NCBI GenBank assembly: GCA_001972305.1
Contig: BDDD01001755.1
Location: 82,929-146,928 of the forward strand
Source: Cephalotus follicularis
Lineage: Eukaryota > Streptophyta > Magnoliopsida > Oxalidales > Cephalotaceae
DNA: 64,000 bases
Reading direction: 5' to 3'
Part shown: positions 10,691 to 22,974 of the stretch, piece by piece
How positions within the stretch are numbered: position 1 is the stretch's first letter
How the letters are laid out: each line of letters starts with the position of its first letter
Notes under the pieces: generated by a model
Databases searched by the model: none
What the model was told of the DNA's origin: nothing
The model's input: only the letters and a program-made list of their open reading frames with translations
Position numbers and translations under genes: made by a program

Positions 10691-12859
10691 TGTAACGTCC
10701 CCGACCCGAGCTCACTGATAACTCAAAGCGAACTCTGAGGATCGGTTGCGTTACGTTGGGTGTGAAACGTTACATCCTTTGGTACTCTTCTCTAAAAGTA
10801 CATTACATCATAAACTCATGTCTTGCAACATCATACATAATCTTAAATTCAAACTTTACACATAATCATCTTATATAAAGATGTCATAACCATATCGTTG
10901 GTCTACATTTACACAGTATCATTATTTATCATAACATATAATACAGCGGAAAACATTATCTTATTACATATCAAAACATTAATGCAACATCATCGCATAG
11001 TCTTTCTTTCACAAAAACTCTTTCTTAAGAGCTCCCTCTAAGCTCGTAATCTCCATTCAATCATTTCCTGAAAACATTTTATTTGAAAATGCACATTGAA
11101 AGGAATGAGCTCAAAATAGCTCAGTAAGGAATTTTTTTTTTTACTGTAAACACATTTCATCGTAACCTTTTTCTAGTCAACATATATGACTAAAACATTT
11201 CATAAAATATATCACTTTTCTAGTTAATATCATAATTAGATCATTTTGTAAACATGAAAGTCATAAAAACCTTAATGAACCCTTTACACCGCTTCACCGG
11301 GGCATTGTGCACTCCCCGATTACTATCCTTACATCACATGCTGTCCGCGAGCACTTTACGCTCCATTAACATCGAGCATTTCGCTCCATTCACCTTGGAT
11401 CACCATCCAAGGGAGGTTCATTCATCATTTACTTTGAGTGATCAGCTCAAATCATTCATAAAAATCATTTCATAACATTTCTTTCACAATTCAGAAACCT
11501 TTCTCTTCATTTGAGTAATTGACTCAAATGAGTTCATAAAAATAGTTTTGCATAGCTTTGCTAAAACTGATAATTCATATAGAAATAAGCATTTTCAGAG
11601 AAAACTTAAAATATAAACATAAAAGTAGACATCTTTACGAATTCAGAAAACTCAAGATCATAACAATTGCTTGAGAATTGAATCCGTTATGAATTTTTGA
11701 AAGTGACTGGTTCCATATGAAAATAGGGCATGAGCAGTAAAATAAAACTTTAATTATCATCAATAATTCGATAGAATTTCGAGATACATAAAACATAACA
11801 GTTAAAGAGGACATCTTAAGATTGTCAAAACATCCAACCATTTAATTTTTCATTAAGAAAAGAGCAAGATATGATTTAAAGAAGTTGCTGCATAATCTAG
11901 GAATAAAACAGTATCCAAACAACAATTTAAAACATTGATTTTCATCAAGAAATCGATAGAATCTTGAAACATTCAAAGCATAACAGTTAAAGAGGACATC
12001 CTAACGTTTCCAGAACATTCAACCATTCAAAAATTCATAAGAATTGAGCAAGATATCAATAAAACCATCTGCTGTAAAATTGGAAGTAAAACAGGGGATA
12101 CTTTCCTTACTTTGCTTTAGAATTTCTTTCTCTTTTGCTCTCCTACGAATTCTCCACTTCACTCTCAGCAGTAGCACTTCACCCTTCGCCATTAAATATA
12201 ATGGTTACTTGGGAGGCAAGTCTTCTCCCCCTCTCACATAACTCAACTCCCTCTCTTAGCAGCCCATGTGTTCAAAATCAGCCAATCCAAGTGATGACAC
12301 TTGTTAGATAATCTGATAACATCTAAAATCATCCTCCCCTGGCCTGCCACGTGTCCAAAATTAAAGATTTTTACTCACAAAATGCTAAAAAGTCAGATTT
12401 TGCAATTTGTCTGTATCTCAAAGCGTCGACACTTTCTATCAAAGAGTCGCCGGTCAAGGGCTTGTCCTGAGTTCTCCAACTTCTATCCTGACTAAAGCGC
12501 TGACACTTTCTTACAAATCATCGCGTGCAATAAGTCTCATCCAGGTCAACTGACACACTTGACTTCAACACATCGACGTTTACAATTAGAGCGTCGTCTG
12601 TTTCCCAAAGCGTCGACTCTTTTAATAAAACTGTCGGCGCTTTAGACATATTTGTCAACTCTTAACCTTTTAGATTGACGGTTTTGACATGACATTCATC
12701 CAAAACAAATAGCCAATTTCAATTTTATTCCGGGGGCACTGCCCCCGAACCCCCCGAGCGTAGGGTCATACTACGGGTCCCTTGAAGTATTTGCCAATTT
12801 ACACAATAGAAATCATCTTTCCATAATTAATATCTTTAATGGAAATTCGGGCCATTACA
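10691..12859 (-). repeat. Full LTR of element E (3' LTR in its own sense)
   Basis: 2169 bp from TGTAACGTCCCCGACC to GGGCCATTACA. It is related to solo LTR F (35312-38232) along its whole length. On the minus strand ATTATATTTAATGG near 12190-12203 is a TATA-like candidate followed by a CT-rich stretch on the opposite strand. No genes. Confidence 0.9.
12425..12638. repeat. AAAGCGTCGACGCTTT-type palindrome array in LTR E (full copy)
   Basis: Core positions at about 12425, 12446, 12499, 12520, 12572, 12593, 12612 and 12633. Steps are 21, 53, 21, 52, 21, 19 and 21 bp. The best copies read AAAGCGTCGAC; others are decayed by single changes such as GCTGAC and ATCGAC. Confidence 0.85.
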
Positions 12860-12898
12860 ATCTACCATCCTTACAAAAAAATTTGTCCTCAAAATTTG
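12860..12898 (-). other. Element E polypurine tract and pol 3' end
   Basis: In minus sense the sequence reads TTTGAGGACAAATTTTTTTG then TAAGGATGGTAGAT directly before the LTR TG. This matches the usual GAGGACAAATTT...GGATGG context at the end of chromovirus pol genes. Confidence 0.75.
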
Positions 12899-15800
12899 TT
12901 ATACATTAGACTTAAAAAGATGAGGGTACTCTTGTCTCATGGTGTCTTCCAACTCCCGGGTGGCTTCTTCAACTTCGTGGTTTTTCCATAAAACTTTTAC
13001 TAACGGAACGGTCTTGGTCCGCAGGACTTGTTCTTTGTAATCCAGGATCTCCACTGGTTGCTCATTGTATGACAAGTCTTCATGCACTTGAATAGGCTCA
13101 ACTCTTAGAACATGAGATGGTTTGGCCATATATTTCTGTAGTAGCGATACATGGAATACATTGAGTACATGAGATAGACTTGGTGGCAAGGCAAGCCTAT
13201 ATGCAACTTCTCCTATCCTTTCCAAAATCTCATATGGTCCAATGTATCGGGGACTAAGCTTTCCCTTCTTGCCAAACCGCATCACTCCTTTCCATGGCGA
13301 TACGTTGAGAAAAACATGATCTCCCACTTGAAACTATAGCTCTCTCCGTCTCTTGTCCGCATATCTTTTCTGTCTACTTTGCGCCGTTAAGAGGCATTTT
13401 CGTATCAGCTTCACTTTTTCGGTAGTTACTTGTACCATTTTTTGTCCCAATAACTTCCGTTCTCCTACCTCTTCCCAACAGATAGGCGTTCGACATCTTC
13501 GTCCATAAAGAGCTTCAAAAGGTGCCATCTGCATGCTAGCTTGGAAACTGTTGTTGTAAGCAAACTCAACCAGAGTGACATGCTATTCCCAATTCCTTTG
13601 GAAATCTATAACACAAGCACGTAACATGTCTTCCAATGTTTGTATAGTCCGTTCTGATTGCCCGACTGTTTGCGGATGATACGCCGTACTGAAATTCAAC
13701 CTTGTACCCAAAGCATTCTGTAAACTCTTCGAAACGCGTGACGTGAAATGAGGATCTCGATCCGAAACGATCGATACTGGTACACCATTTAGTATGATGA
13801 TCTCTTGTTCATAAATCCTTGCTAGTTGACTCAATGAATGACTGTCTTTGATTGGTAGAAAATACGCAGATTTCGTTAATCGGTCCACAACTACCCATAT
13901 TGCATTATTCCCTTTAGCAGTCCTTGGCAGTCCTGTCACGAAGTCCATACTAATATTCTCCCACTTCCATTCTAGTATGGGAAGCGATTGTAAGGTTCCT
14001 TTTGGCAACTGATGCTCAGCTTTCACTTGTTGACAAACAAGATATCTTGACACAAAGTTCGCAATTTCTCTTTTCATATTATTCCACCAATAGAGATCTC
14101 GCAAATCCCTATACATCTTTGTACTTCCAGGGTGTACTGAGAAATTTGAACTATGTGCTTCCATCATTAGTTCCTCTTTCAATTCTGCCTTATCTAGAAC
14201 GCATAATCTTGTATCGAATCTCAATACGTTGTCGGCTCCCAAGTTGAAGCGCGATACTTTTCCATTCCTTACTCCCTCTGCTATCTCCTTAAATTCCAAG
14301 TCCTCAAACTGACTTTGCTTTATTCTCTCAACTAGAGAAGATTGTGCTATGACTTGAAATAGAGAAGCCCCTTCTCCTTGTCTTATCACTTCCAAGTTCA
14401 TCCATTGGAAATCTCTTATCAATTCTTCCTGTGTAGTGATCATCATAGCCAAGATCCCCGTACTTTTTTGACTTAGGGCATCAGCCACAACATTCACTTT
14501 ACCCAGATGGTATTGAATGGTGCAATCGTAGTCTTTGATAAGCTCTAACCATCTCCTTTGCCTCATATTTAACACCTTTTGGTGAAAATATACTTGAGGC
14601 TTTTGTGGTCGATGAAGATTTCACACTTTGCTCCATATAGATAGTGTCTCCAAATCTTTAACGCAAAGATAACTGCGACCAATTCCAAATCATGCGTAGG
14701 ATAATTCTGTTCATGTGCTTTAAGCTGTCTGGAAGCATAGGCGATCACTTTTCCTTGTTGCATCAGCACGCAACCAAGTCCTTTGTGAGATGCATCACTA
14801 TACATGAAAAAACTTTCTGATTCTGTCGGTAATGCTAATATTGGGGCATTCATCAGTCTTTCTTTCAACTCCAAGAAACTCTTCTCGCATTGGTCAGACC
14901 ACTCGAACTTTACATTCTTCCGCGTCAACCTTGTGAGCGGGTTCGCAATACGAGAGAAATTCTCAACAAACCTTTGATAATAGCCTGCTAGTCCCAGAAA
15001 ACTCTGTATCTCGGCTACTGAGGTAGGTCTCTGCCATTCTCTTATCGCTCCTGTCTTAGCGGGATCCACGGAGATGCCCTCCCGTGTGATCACATGTCCC
15101 AAGAAGGATACCTCTTCTATCTAGAACTGGCATTTGCTGAACTTAGCATAGAGCTGCTCCTTTCGCAGTATCTATAATACACGGGTTAAATGTTCCTCGT
15201 TCTCCTCTCTACTCTTTGAGTATACTAGGATGTCATCAATAAAGACTATCATGAACTGATCCAAAAATTCACTGACGATCTTGTTCATCAAACTCATAAA
15301 CACCGCTAGAGCGTTTGTCAATCCAAATGACATCACCAAAAACTCGTAATGTCCATATCTTGTCCAAAAAGAAGTTTTCGGTATATCCTCTTTCTTCACT
15401 TTCACTTGATGGTAGCCCAATCGAAGATGAATCTTCGAGAAGCATCGAGCGTTCTTGAGTTGATCAAACAAGTCATCAATTCTTGGTAGAGGGTATTTGT
15501 TCTTGGTGGTGACTTGATTCAACTCTTGGTAGTCTATGCACAGTCTCATTGTCCCGTCCTTCTTTTTCACAAACAGTACCGGTGCACCCCACGGTGATAC
15601 ACTCAGTCGGATAAATCCTTTATCCAAAAGCTCTTGCAATTGATCCTTCAACTCTTTCAGCTCAGCTGGTGCCATGCGGTAAGGGCTCTTTGAAATAGGA
15701 GTTGTTCCTGGTAACACATCAATGGTAAACTCCACTTCTCGATCCAGTGGCATACCCAGTAAATCTTCAGGGAAAACATCGGTGAATTCCTTAACAACAT

Positions 15801-16199
15801 GTAACTCTTCTATCTTAATCTTCTCTTTATCGGTATCCATCACATAGGCAAGATAGCCTTCACATACTCTTTCCAACAATCACTTAGCTTGCATCGACGA
15901 TATGATCTTTAAGGGTTCATTGGCTTCCATGCTTCGGAAAACAAACTCAAGTTGTTCCGGTATAGCAAACCTAACTTCCTTCTTAAAATAGTCAACACTA
16001 GCATGATTCGCCAAAAGCCAATCCATGCCTAGTATGACATCAAACTTTAGGATTGCTAGAGGTACTAAGTCTACTAGCATCATCCTATCACATAATATTA
16101 GGTCACAAGACTTATATACTTTATCAGCCACTAAAGTATTACCACTTGGGGTATGAACGGCTAAACCTATCTCCAAATCTTGTGATGGGGTACTTAAAC
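12899..16199 (-). pseudogene. Element E pol: protease end, RT, RNase H, integrase, chromodomain
   Basis: In coding order: protease C-terminal motif FDVILGMDWLLANHASVDY (about 16025-16080), RT with [41 protein letters not shown] and active site FIDDILVY, then [17 protein letters not shown]. RNase H follows ([28 protein letters not shown]), then integrase ([47 protein letters not shown]) and the terminus VKVLWKNHEVEEATRE with EYPHLF. Lesions: stop before LLERVCEGY (15880), two TAGs at about 15125 and 15174, a frameshift near 14575 (IFTKRC/MLNMRQ), stops at 13583 and 13334. Domain order is complete but the gene is dead. Confidence 0.92.
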
Positions 16200-17088
16200 T
16201 GTCACACCCCGTTCCCATAACAACAATAAAAGTGGTAAGGCAATCAACATAAAATAATCCAGCTCATGCGAACATACCAATAATTAAAAACCTTTAGTAG
16301 CGAAAGCAATAACTTAACAAGCTGAATTAAAACCGCATCACGCATCCCATACTACGTGATGCCAAATCATCCAAACATAATTGTTGATCGCCCAAAACAG
16401 AGCGTGAAATAACAATACAGATAAACAATTATCCAAGGTTACAATAATCCAATTACATAAATAAGAGAGATAACATTCTTTTCTTTAAGTCTCCACGCAT
16501 GCTCCATATCATGCTCGCTCCATCAATCTGTTACAGTAGGGGGTTAGCCTTTTTCCTCACTTGGCTAAGTCATAACAGTAAATCGGCGTCAACATAATGC
16601 ATGTCATGATATGAATGCGTAAATGATGCAGGGCAGTGGAGACTCAGTTTATACATATGTGAAAATACATATATACGTATAACAGTACAGTAAAATATCA
16701 GTGTTACATATATAGAAAATATACGTGTGCAGTAACAGTACAGTAGTAACCTGGCCAGGGCTACGTCAACAATCACAGTAATGTCCGTGAAGGACCAATA
16801 AACAATACAGTACAGTATGTCCACATAGGATCGCATCAACAGTCAAGATGTCCACATAGGACCATAACAACAGTCAGGATGTCCACATAGGACCATAACA
16901 ACAGTTATAGCGCCGCCAACTCCTGGCCCCACGCTACACTCCCACTACGGTCCCCACTTTGGGCAACCGAGCGAGGCAACAGTACAGTGAGTCACCTAGC
17001 CATGCTCCTCTCAACATACTCATAAAATCAAGTTTAAGATTACATCATAAATCGAAGTATAAAATTCAGGAAAATACCGGGCGTTACA
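16200..17088 (-). mobile_element. Short solo LTR N inside element E protease
   Basis: 889-bp insert, TGTCACACCCCG...GGGCGTTACA on the + strand, with TAAAC TSDs at 16195-16199 and 17089-17093. In minus sense it contains a block like AGCCAAGTGAGGAAAAAGGC and ends GGGGTGTGACA, so it is a small relative of the LTRs of elements A and B. A 30-31-bp repeat (TGTCCACATAGGAxC) occurs three times at about 16818, 16849 and 16879. No internal region is left. Confidence 0.9.
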
Positions 17089-18280
17089 TAAACATCGTGC
17101 AAAAGATAAAGACACAAAATAATGCGTCGCTCCTGTATCAAACAATACATATGCAGATTTAGAGCATACGGGAAAAGTACCTATCACCACATCATTGGGA
17201 TTTTCCACCTCGTCAGCAGTCGTGGCATAGGTTCTTGCTGGTGCTCTTTGTTGCTGGGCTCCATTCCCTCCTTGCCCTCCCATCTTTTGTTGGGTGCATT
17301 GCTTGGACATATGACCTTCCTGGCCACAGTTGTAGCATCTGATCGTCCTTTGATTCTGAGCTTGGTTTGTTCCTTGTTGACACTCTTTAGCTTGGTGTCC
17401 TTTCTTTCCACATTTGTAACAAACCCCCGTCCCATACAAGCATTTCCCATGGTATCTTTTCCCACATTCTTGAAAAAAATTTGAGTCCTGTCCTCCATCG
17501 GACCTTGCTTTCTTATTACCTTGCTTTCTTATTCTTGTTATCGGAAGATTCACCAGCCTTCCTCTTCCTGTGTCCTTGCTCCGTCCGTTTTTGCTGATAT
17601 CTTTTGCTATCAATTTCAATTCTCAATGCACACCTCAAAACCGCGTCGTACGTCTGCAGGTCTTGTGCTATCACCAACCTTCGGATGTAAGGCTTCAAAG
17701 CATGAGAAAATGTAGTAGCCCTTCTCTCTTCTGTGGACACTAGATGACTTGCGTACCGGGACATCCTTGCGAAATTTGCCTCATATTGAGCCACTATTTC
17801 AGACTCACCGTGCTCCAGTTGGAGAAAATCTTCCTCCATTTTATCTTTCATGGCTTGTGGAAAGTACTTGTCCATGAATATCTCTTTGAATCCTTCCCAT
17901 GTCATCACTTCTCTTTCTCGACGCGTCTTGGTTCTCTCAACCATACACCACCATTGATTCGCCTCTCCATCTAACTTGTATATTGAAAACTCTACTTTCT
18001 GTCGGTCTGTGCAATCCAACGCTCTAAAAATCTTCTAATTCCCTTGGATCCAGGCTTCCGCTTCAAAAGGATCGGTTGTTCCCGAAAAGATTTTCGGATT
18101 GTGCCTCGCAAACTGCTCTAGCGTCGGCCTTGATGGTGGATGCTCATGCTGATTATTGCCGTTGTTGTCAGCAATAACTTGAGCCAATCTGTTTAAAATC
18201 GCGCTCAGTGAATTATCATCCTCGTTCTTTTGTGCATTTCCGTTTCTTCTTTGTCCTCTTCCTCTTCTCGCGTCGGCCAT
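17089..18280 (-). pseudogene. Element E gag and protease start
   Basis: From 18280 leftwards: MADARRGRGQRRNGN start, RPTLEQFARHNPKIFSGTTD and the retrotransposon gag fold (KVEFSIYKLDGEANQWW, MTWEGFKEIFMDKYFP, LEHGESEIVAQYEANFARM). Two intact CCHC knuckles follow (CYKCGKKGHQAKEC and CYNCGQEGHMSKQC), preceded by a half-lost one. The protease active site LFDTGATHYFVS lies at about 17120-17155, just before solo LTR N. A stop lies between the N-terminal and central parts near 18020-18035. A 17-bp direct repeat of TTGCTTTCTTATT (about 17504 and 17521) shifts the frame before the zinc knuckles. Nucleocapsid and protease motifs are otherwise well kept. Confidence 0.9.
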
Positions 18281-18524
18281 CTAGTTAGCATCTGTAGGTT
18301 AGTTCTTAATCTTAAGCAATTCTACTTATATGCTAGGTAAAGCAGTTAAATTCGAATGCTCAAGATCATACAAGGAACTAACAGCTTTATTTATCTCATA
18401 GACCTTTATACATTTCCTACATTTCCTTTCACCTTTATACATTTCCTACACTTCATTTCACACTTATGTCACATTTAAACATGTCCACATTTAAATATTT
18501 TTACAAAACTACTTTATCGTCACC

Positions 18525-18845
18525 CTAGTCTTCATCACTAGGGACATCATCGTCAGGCATTTCTTGTTGGATCCGTCTTATAATCATTCTGAGGTTCTGT
18601 CTAACACCAGTCATCACAATGTCATTAAGTCCCCAAATATATCTCATAAGTACCCTAAGGCTAGATTTAATTTCTCTGAGGATTTTGTCTTTCCTTTCTA
18701 ATTCTCGGTGGTACTCTGCCTCCATCTGGTAAATGTGTGTATAGAATTGCTCTCTATTATTTGCTACCATTTGTCTTAACTCTTCCTTTTCTTCACGTAA
18801 TTGTTGGTTTTCAGCTATCAGGGTTGGTACTCGCCAGTGTACCAT
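18525..18845 (-). CDS. Small coiled-coil ORF upstream of gag, element E
   Basis: A 106-residue frame beginning MVHWRVPTLIAENQQL and ending in an acidic DDDVPSDED tail. The middle (ENQQLREEKEELRQMVANN, then EYHRELERKDKILREI) has heptad-like leucine spacing and strong charge, as in a coiled coil. It lies between the truncated 5' LTR and gag in coding sense, with no stop inside, although the gag-pol genes of the same element have many. I do not recognise a named family. It may be an extra element-encoded protein, or the lack of stops may be chance. The bases 18281-18524 and 18846-18896 beside it show nothing else. Confidence 0.5.
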   Translation of the reverse strand: MVHWRVPTLIAENQQLREEKEELRQMVANNREQFYTHIYQMEAEYHRELERKDKILREIKSSLRVLMRYIWGLNDIVMTGVRQNLRMIIRRIQQEMPDDDVPSDED

Positions 18846-18896
18846 TTCGGATGACCCACAACGGGAGAATCCTGTACTAGAATTGGAGTTGGATTC

Positions 18897-20093
18897 GCTT
18901 GAGATACATAAAACATAATAGTTAAAGAGGACATCTTAAGGTTTTCAAAACATCCAACCATTTAATTTTTCATCAAGAAACGAGCAAGATATGATTTAAA
19001 CAAGTTGCTGCATAAGCCAGGAATAAAATAGTACCCAAACAGCAATTTAAAACATTGATTTTCATCAAGAAATCGATAGAATCTTGAAACATGCAAAGCA
19101 TAACAGTTAAAGAGAACATCTTAATGTTTCCCGAACATTCAACTATTTAAATATTCATCAAGAATTGAGCAAGATATCAATAAAACCATCTACTGTAAAA
19201 TTGGAAGTAAAACAGGGGATACTTTGTAGAAAATGGGTATAGAATTTCCTTACTTTGCTTTAGAATTTCTTTCTCTTTTGCTCTCCCACGAATTCTCCAC
19301 TTCACTCTCAGCGGGAGCACTTTCCTTCTTTGCCAAAATGACTGAGTTCAACCCCCTTTGCCATTAAATAGAATGGTTACTTGGGAGGCAAGTCTTCTCC
19401 CCCTCTCACATAATTCAACTCCCTCTCTTAGCAGCCTATGTGTTCAAAATCAGCCAATCCAGGTGATGACACTTGTTAGATCATCTGATAACATCTCAAA
19501 TCATCCTCCCCTGGCCTGCCAAGTGTCCAAAATTAAAGATTTTTACTCACAAAATGCCAAAAAGTCAGATTTTACAATTTGTCTGTAGCTCAAAGCGTCG
19601 ACACTTTCAATCAAAGCGTCGCCGGTCACGGGCTTGTCCTGAGTTCTCCAACTTCTATCCCGACTAAAGCATTGATGCTTTCTTACAAAGCGTCACCGTA
19701 ATAAGTCTTGTCCAGGTCAACTGACACACTTGACTTCAATGCGTCGACGTTTACAATTAGAGCGTCGTCCATTGCCCAAAGCGTCAACTCTTTTAATAAA
19801 ACCGTCGGCGCTTTAGACATCTTTGTCAACTCTTAACCTTTTAGATTGACGCTTTCAACATGACATTCATCCAAAACAAATAGCCAATTTCAATTTTATT
19901 CTGGGGGCGCTACCCCCGAGCCCCTGCCCGCTGACCGGGCAGCGAGACCCCCCATCCGCTCACCGGGGAGCGGAACCCCCGAACCCCCCGAGCGTTGGGT
20001 CATATTATGAGTCCCTTGAACTATTTGCCAATTTACACAATAGAAATCATCTTTCTATAATTAATATCTTTAATGGAAATTCGGGTCATTACA
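18897..20093 (-). repeat. Truncated LTR of element E (5' LTR in its own sense)
   Basis: Aligns with LTR position about 11783 onward (GAGATACATAAAACATAA...), so about 1.1 kb of the inner half plus the primer site are missing. It contains a GC-rich block of about 60 bases at 19921-19985 that the other LTR lacks. The outer end and AGTTT duplication are intact, so the deletion happened after insertion. Confidence 0.88.
19598..19840. repeat. AAAGCGTCGACGCTTT-type palindrome array in truncated LTR E
   Basis: Second copy of the array. Cores lie at about 19598, 19619, 19672 and 19692, continuing to about 19812. Spacing follows the partner LTR (21, 53, 20 bp). Confidence 0.8.
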
Positions 20094-22410
20094 AGTTTAG
20101 AAGAGACAATAAAAAATTCTTGAAGGGTCGACGGGTGGCCGAGGTGGGTGTGGAGAGGTTATCAGGGGAAGAGGTAGAGGATCAACTCCCATAGTTGAAT
20201 GAAGTTTTGTTTGGAAAAGGTGTACCCACTTGTAATATTTCTGGGTTTGGGAGAGTACACAATTGGACAAAGCGAAGTATCTTTTTCGAACTTCCTTATT
20301 AGAGTAAAGTACTAGTCAGGCACAAGTTGGACGTCATGCACATCGAGAAGAATGTGTTTGAAAATATATTCAACACGGTCAAGAATGTGAAGGGAAAATC
20401 CAAGGACCACGTACAAGCTCGACTTGATCTGAAAGAGTTGAGAATAAGACCAGAACTGCATGTAGAAGAGGTGGATGGGCGGTTAATATTGCCACCAGCA
20501 AAAGATTCACTAAACAGTGAACAGGTCAAACAAGTTTGTGAATGGATGACAAAGATTAGGTTTCCGGATGGATACGCCTCAAACATATGTCGGTGTGTGA
20601 ATGTTTCAGAGCGTATGGTTTCGGGATTGAAGAGCCATGATTGCCATGTCTCATGCAGAGGCTTCTTCCGATTGCATTTTCTAAGTTCCTGTCGAGAAAT
20701 ATCATGGAGGTGTTGGCCGAGGTCAGTGATTTTTTCCGGAATATATGCTCAATATCCAACAGTGCTGCGAATATGGACTTGCTCCAGAGTAACATTTTGC
20801 AAACAATTTGCAAAATGGAGAAGATATTTCCTCCATCGTTTTTTGATTCGTTGGAACATCTTCTCATCCACCTAGCTTACGAAGTGAAAGTATGTGGGCT
20901 GGTTCAGAACACATGGATGTATCCCATTGAAAGGTACAGTTACTCGTTGTTTCTTTTTCTGAAAATGTTCATCTATTTGTCATGCATTCTAATTACATAT
21001 TTAATTGCAGAGAGCTATTTGATCTGAAGAAGATGGTCAAGAACAAAGCTCGTGTAGAAGGGTCAATCGCCGAGGCATACATCGTTCGTGAGTTGACAAC
21101 GTTTTCTTCATATTATTTCTAACCTGTTGTCCCAACGAGGCTGAATAGACCAGAGATAAACTGGGATGGGGGCGCCGTTGCTAGTAATTGATTACTGTCC
21201 ATATTTACTCATCCCAGTAAAGCAATGGGCCAGACAAAGAACAAACATATGACAGACCAAGAATACGAGTTTTCATATTTGTACATCCTTCTGAACTGCG
21301 ATAAAGTCAGCCCTCTAGTTGAGCAAGTACACATATATATTGTACTAAGTTTATACTCTATTTATACGAATTGTGCAATTTGAACGTATCTCACTTATAT
21401 TCTTTGCTGAAGTGAGTACGAACAACTAGTCATGGAATTAAACCCTAGCATTACCCCCAAACAAATTGAAGAAGAACGCGATGCACACTTTGTGAAATGG
21501 TTTCAAAGCCGTGTAAGTAATGCCAGAATATGTCTACAAAGCGTTTGTAAGTTTCATGATTTTTAATTGTTGGTGTTGATTTCTATGTTACGTGTGTACA
21601 TTGCACACTTAATAAGTTAAGAATGACAACGAAGTTGACACCCATCTACGACATTTAGGAAGTGCACCTGCAATAAAAATGAGGTCGTGGAAGGGGTACG
21701 TCGACAACGGGTACAAGTTTCACACGAGAGATGCATCGAGGACCTCAACAACTCAAAATTGGGGTGTAATGATCAAGGGGAGCACTTGGAATGATAGTTG
21801 TAGTGACTTCTACGGAGCCTTGGTCAACGTTGTTGAGCTCAATTTCTACGGAAAAGATAACAAAGTTGTTTTATTCATGTGCGATTGGGCCGACACTTTG
21901 GAGAGGGGTACCAGAGTGGATGAGTTTGGGATTGTTCGTCTGAACCCAGAAAAGGCACTCCCCACATACGAGCCGTTCATGCTAGCAAGTCATGCTGTGC
22001 AGGTGTTCTATGCACCCAGCGTGCCCAACGATCGTAGGTACAAAGGGTTGGTTACTGTGATAAAAACGAAACCCAGAAATGCCTACAACCTTCCTGATTA
22101 TGAAGAAGAAGATGACGACGCTTTGAGTATGGATATGACATTGCCAGAAGATGTCACCATCGGTCAACTATGATCATTTGGGGCTGATTTAGGTCCTGCA
22201 AGTGAGGATTCCCATCGAGTAGATGGGGAATGGGAGGAGGTAGTATTACCTCCAAATGTTAAAATAAGGGATCCTACGTCATACCACGATAATACGGATG
22301 ATGAGGAAGATGAATGGGAAGACGATCTTTCTGACACGGATGAGGAGGACGGAGCGATGGAATATGATTCTGATAGTCAAGATGACATGGATATTGATAG
22401 CATAGATTAA
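20094..22410 (+). pseudogene. CACTA transposase, C-terminal part (TNP2 end, DUF4218-like, DUF4216, acidic tail)
   Basis: The frame continues from 10690: GVPTCNISGFGRVHNWTKRS, HKLDVMHIEKNVFENIFNTV (a hallmark TNP2 motif), LDLKELRIRPELH, then the DUF4218-like EKIFPPSFFDSLEHLLIHLAYEV and NTWMYPIER. A likely intron is 20934-21010 (AG/GTACAG ... TTGCAG/A, restoring R-E-L-F-D). Further exons start near 21413 (EYEQLVMELNPS) and 21622. DUF4216 follows (WKGYVDNGYKFHTRDAS, QNWGVMIKGST, FYGALVNVVELNFYG, FMCDWAD, QVFYAPSV). An acidic Asp/Glu-rich tail ends at TAA 22408-22410, after an earlier TGA at 22171. Other breaks: TAG at about 20191 and 20299, a frameshift near 20655, TAA near 21119. Confidence 0.88.
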
Positions 22411-22974
22411 ACTGTAAGTTAATAGTGTAGTATATGTAGTAAATACTGTTTGTAATAGTTTTCTTAATCTTCTAATTTGTTATGTTACGACATTGTAATT
22501 TGATAATATATAGTAGGACAACTGTATGTAGTTTGTATCATTTTTAAATAAGGTGAGTTCTTGCAGATATGCCTCGCGGAGTCACGCGTTCCTCTATTCC
22601 TGGAGATTCCACCATACCCTCTGGATCTTTGCTTCCCGAGACGGACTCTATGGAGTTAGACAAACGGGAGCAGGATACCGATGTTCCCAGTGCTAGTAAG
22701 GAAATTTGTTATGTCACGATATTCTGTTTTTCGTATTGTTGAAGCTTTTTTTGTTATATTTTGTTATATACGTTTACAGTGAAACGTAACCATGATTTTG
22801 AATCAGGCTCCCATCAGTCACGGATGAGGGGAGCTAGTAGGGGGGCGCGCTTGCCCCCGCAGGGGGTTGATTCTAGGCCTATTCGGCATATCAGTGCCAA
22901 TGGGTAAGTAACTAGTAATTTAAGTGCCTTTTTTAAAAAGTAACCTATGATGTTGGTGCTAATATTTGTTTAAT

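Larger units (their letters stand above)
10691..20093 (-). mobile_element. Chromovirus-type gypsy element E
   Basis: 9403-bp insertion bounded by TG (10691) and CA (20093) with AGTTT TSDs at 10686-10690 and 20094-20098. Coding is on the minus strand. In coding sense: truncated 5' LTR (20093-18897), an upstream coiled-coil ORF, gag, protease interrupted by solo LTR N, RT, RNase H, integrase with chromodomain, polypurine tract, and full 3' LTR (12859-10691). The primer site and the inner half of the 5' LTR are deleted. The CHDCR-type chromodomain and YPHLF ending indicate a Tekay/Del-like lineage. Confidence 0.92.
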
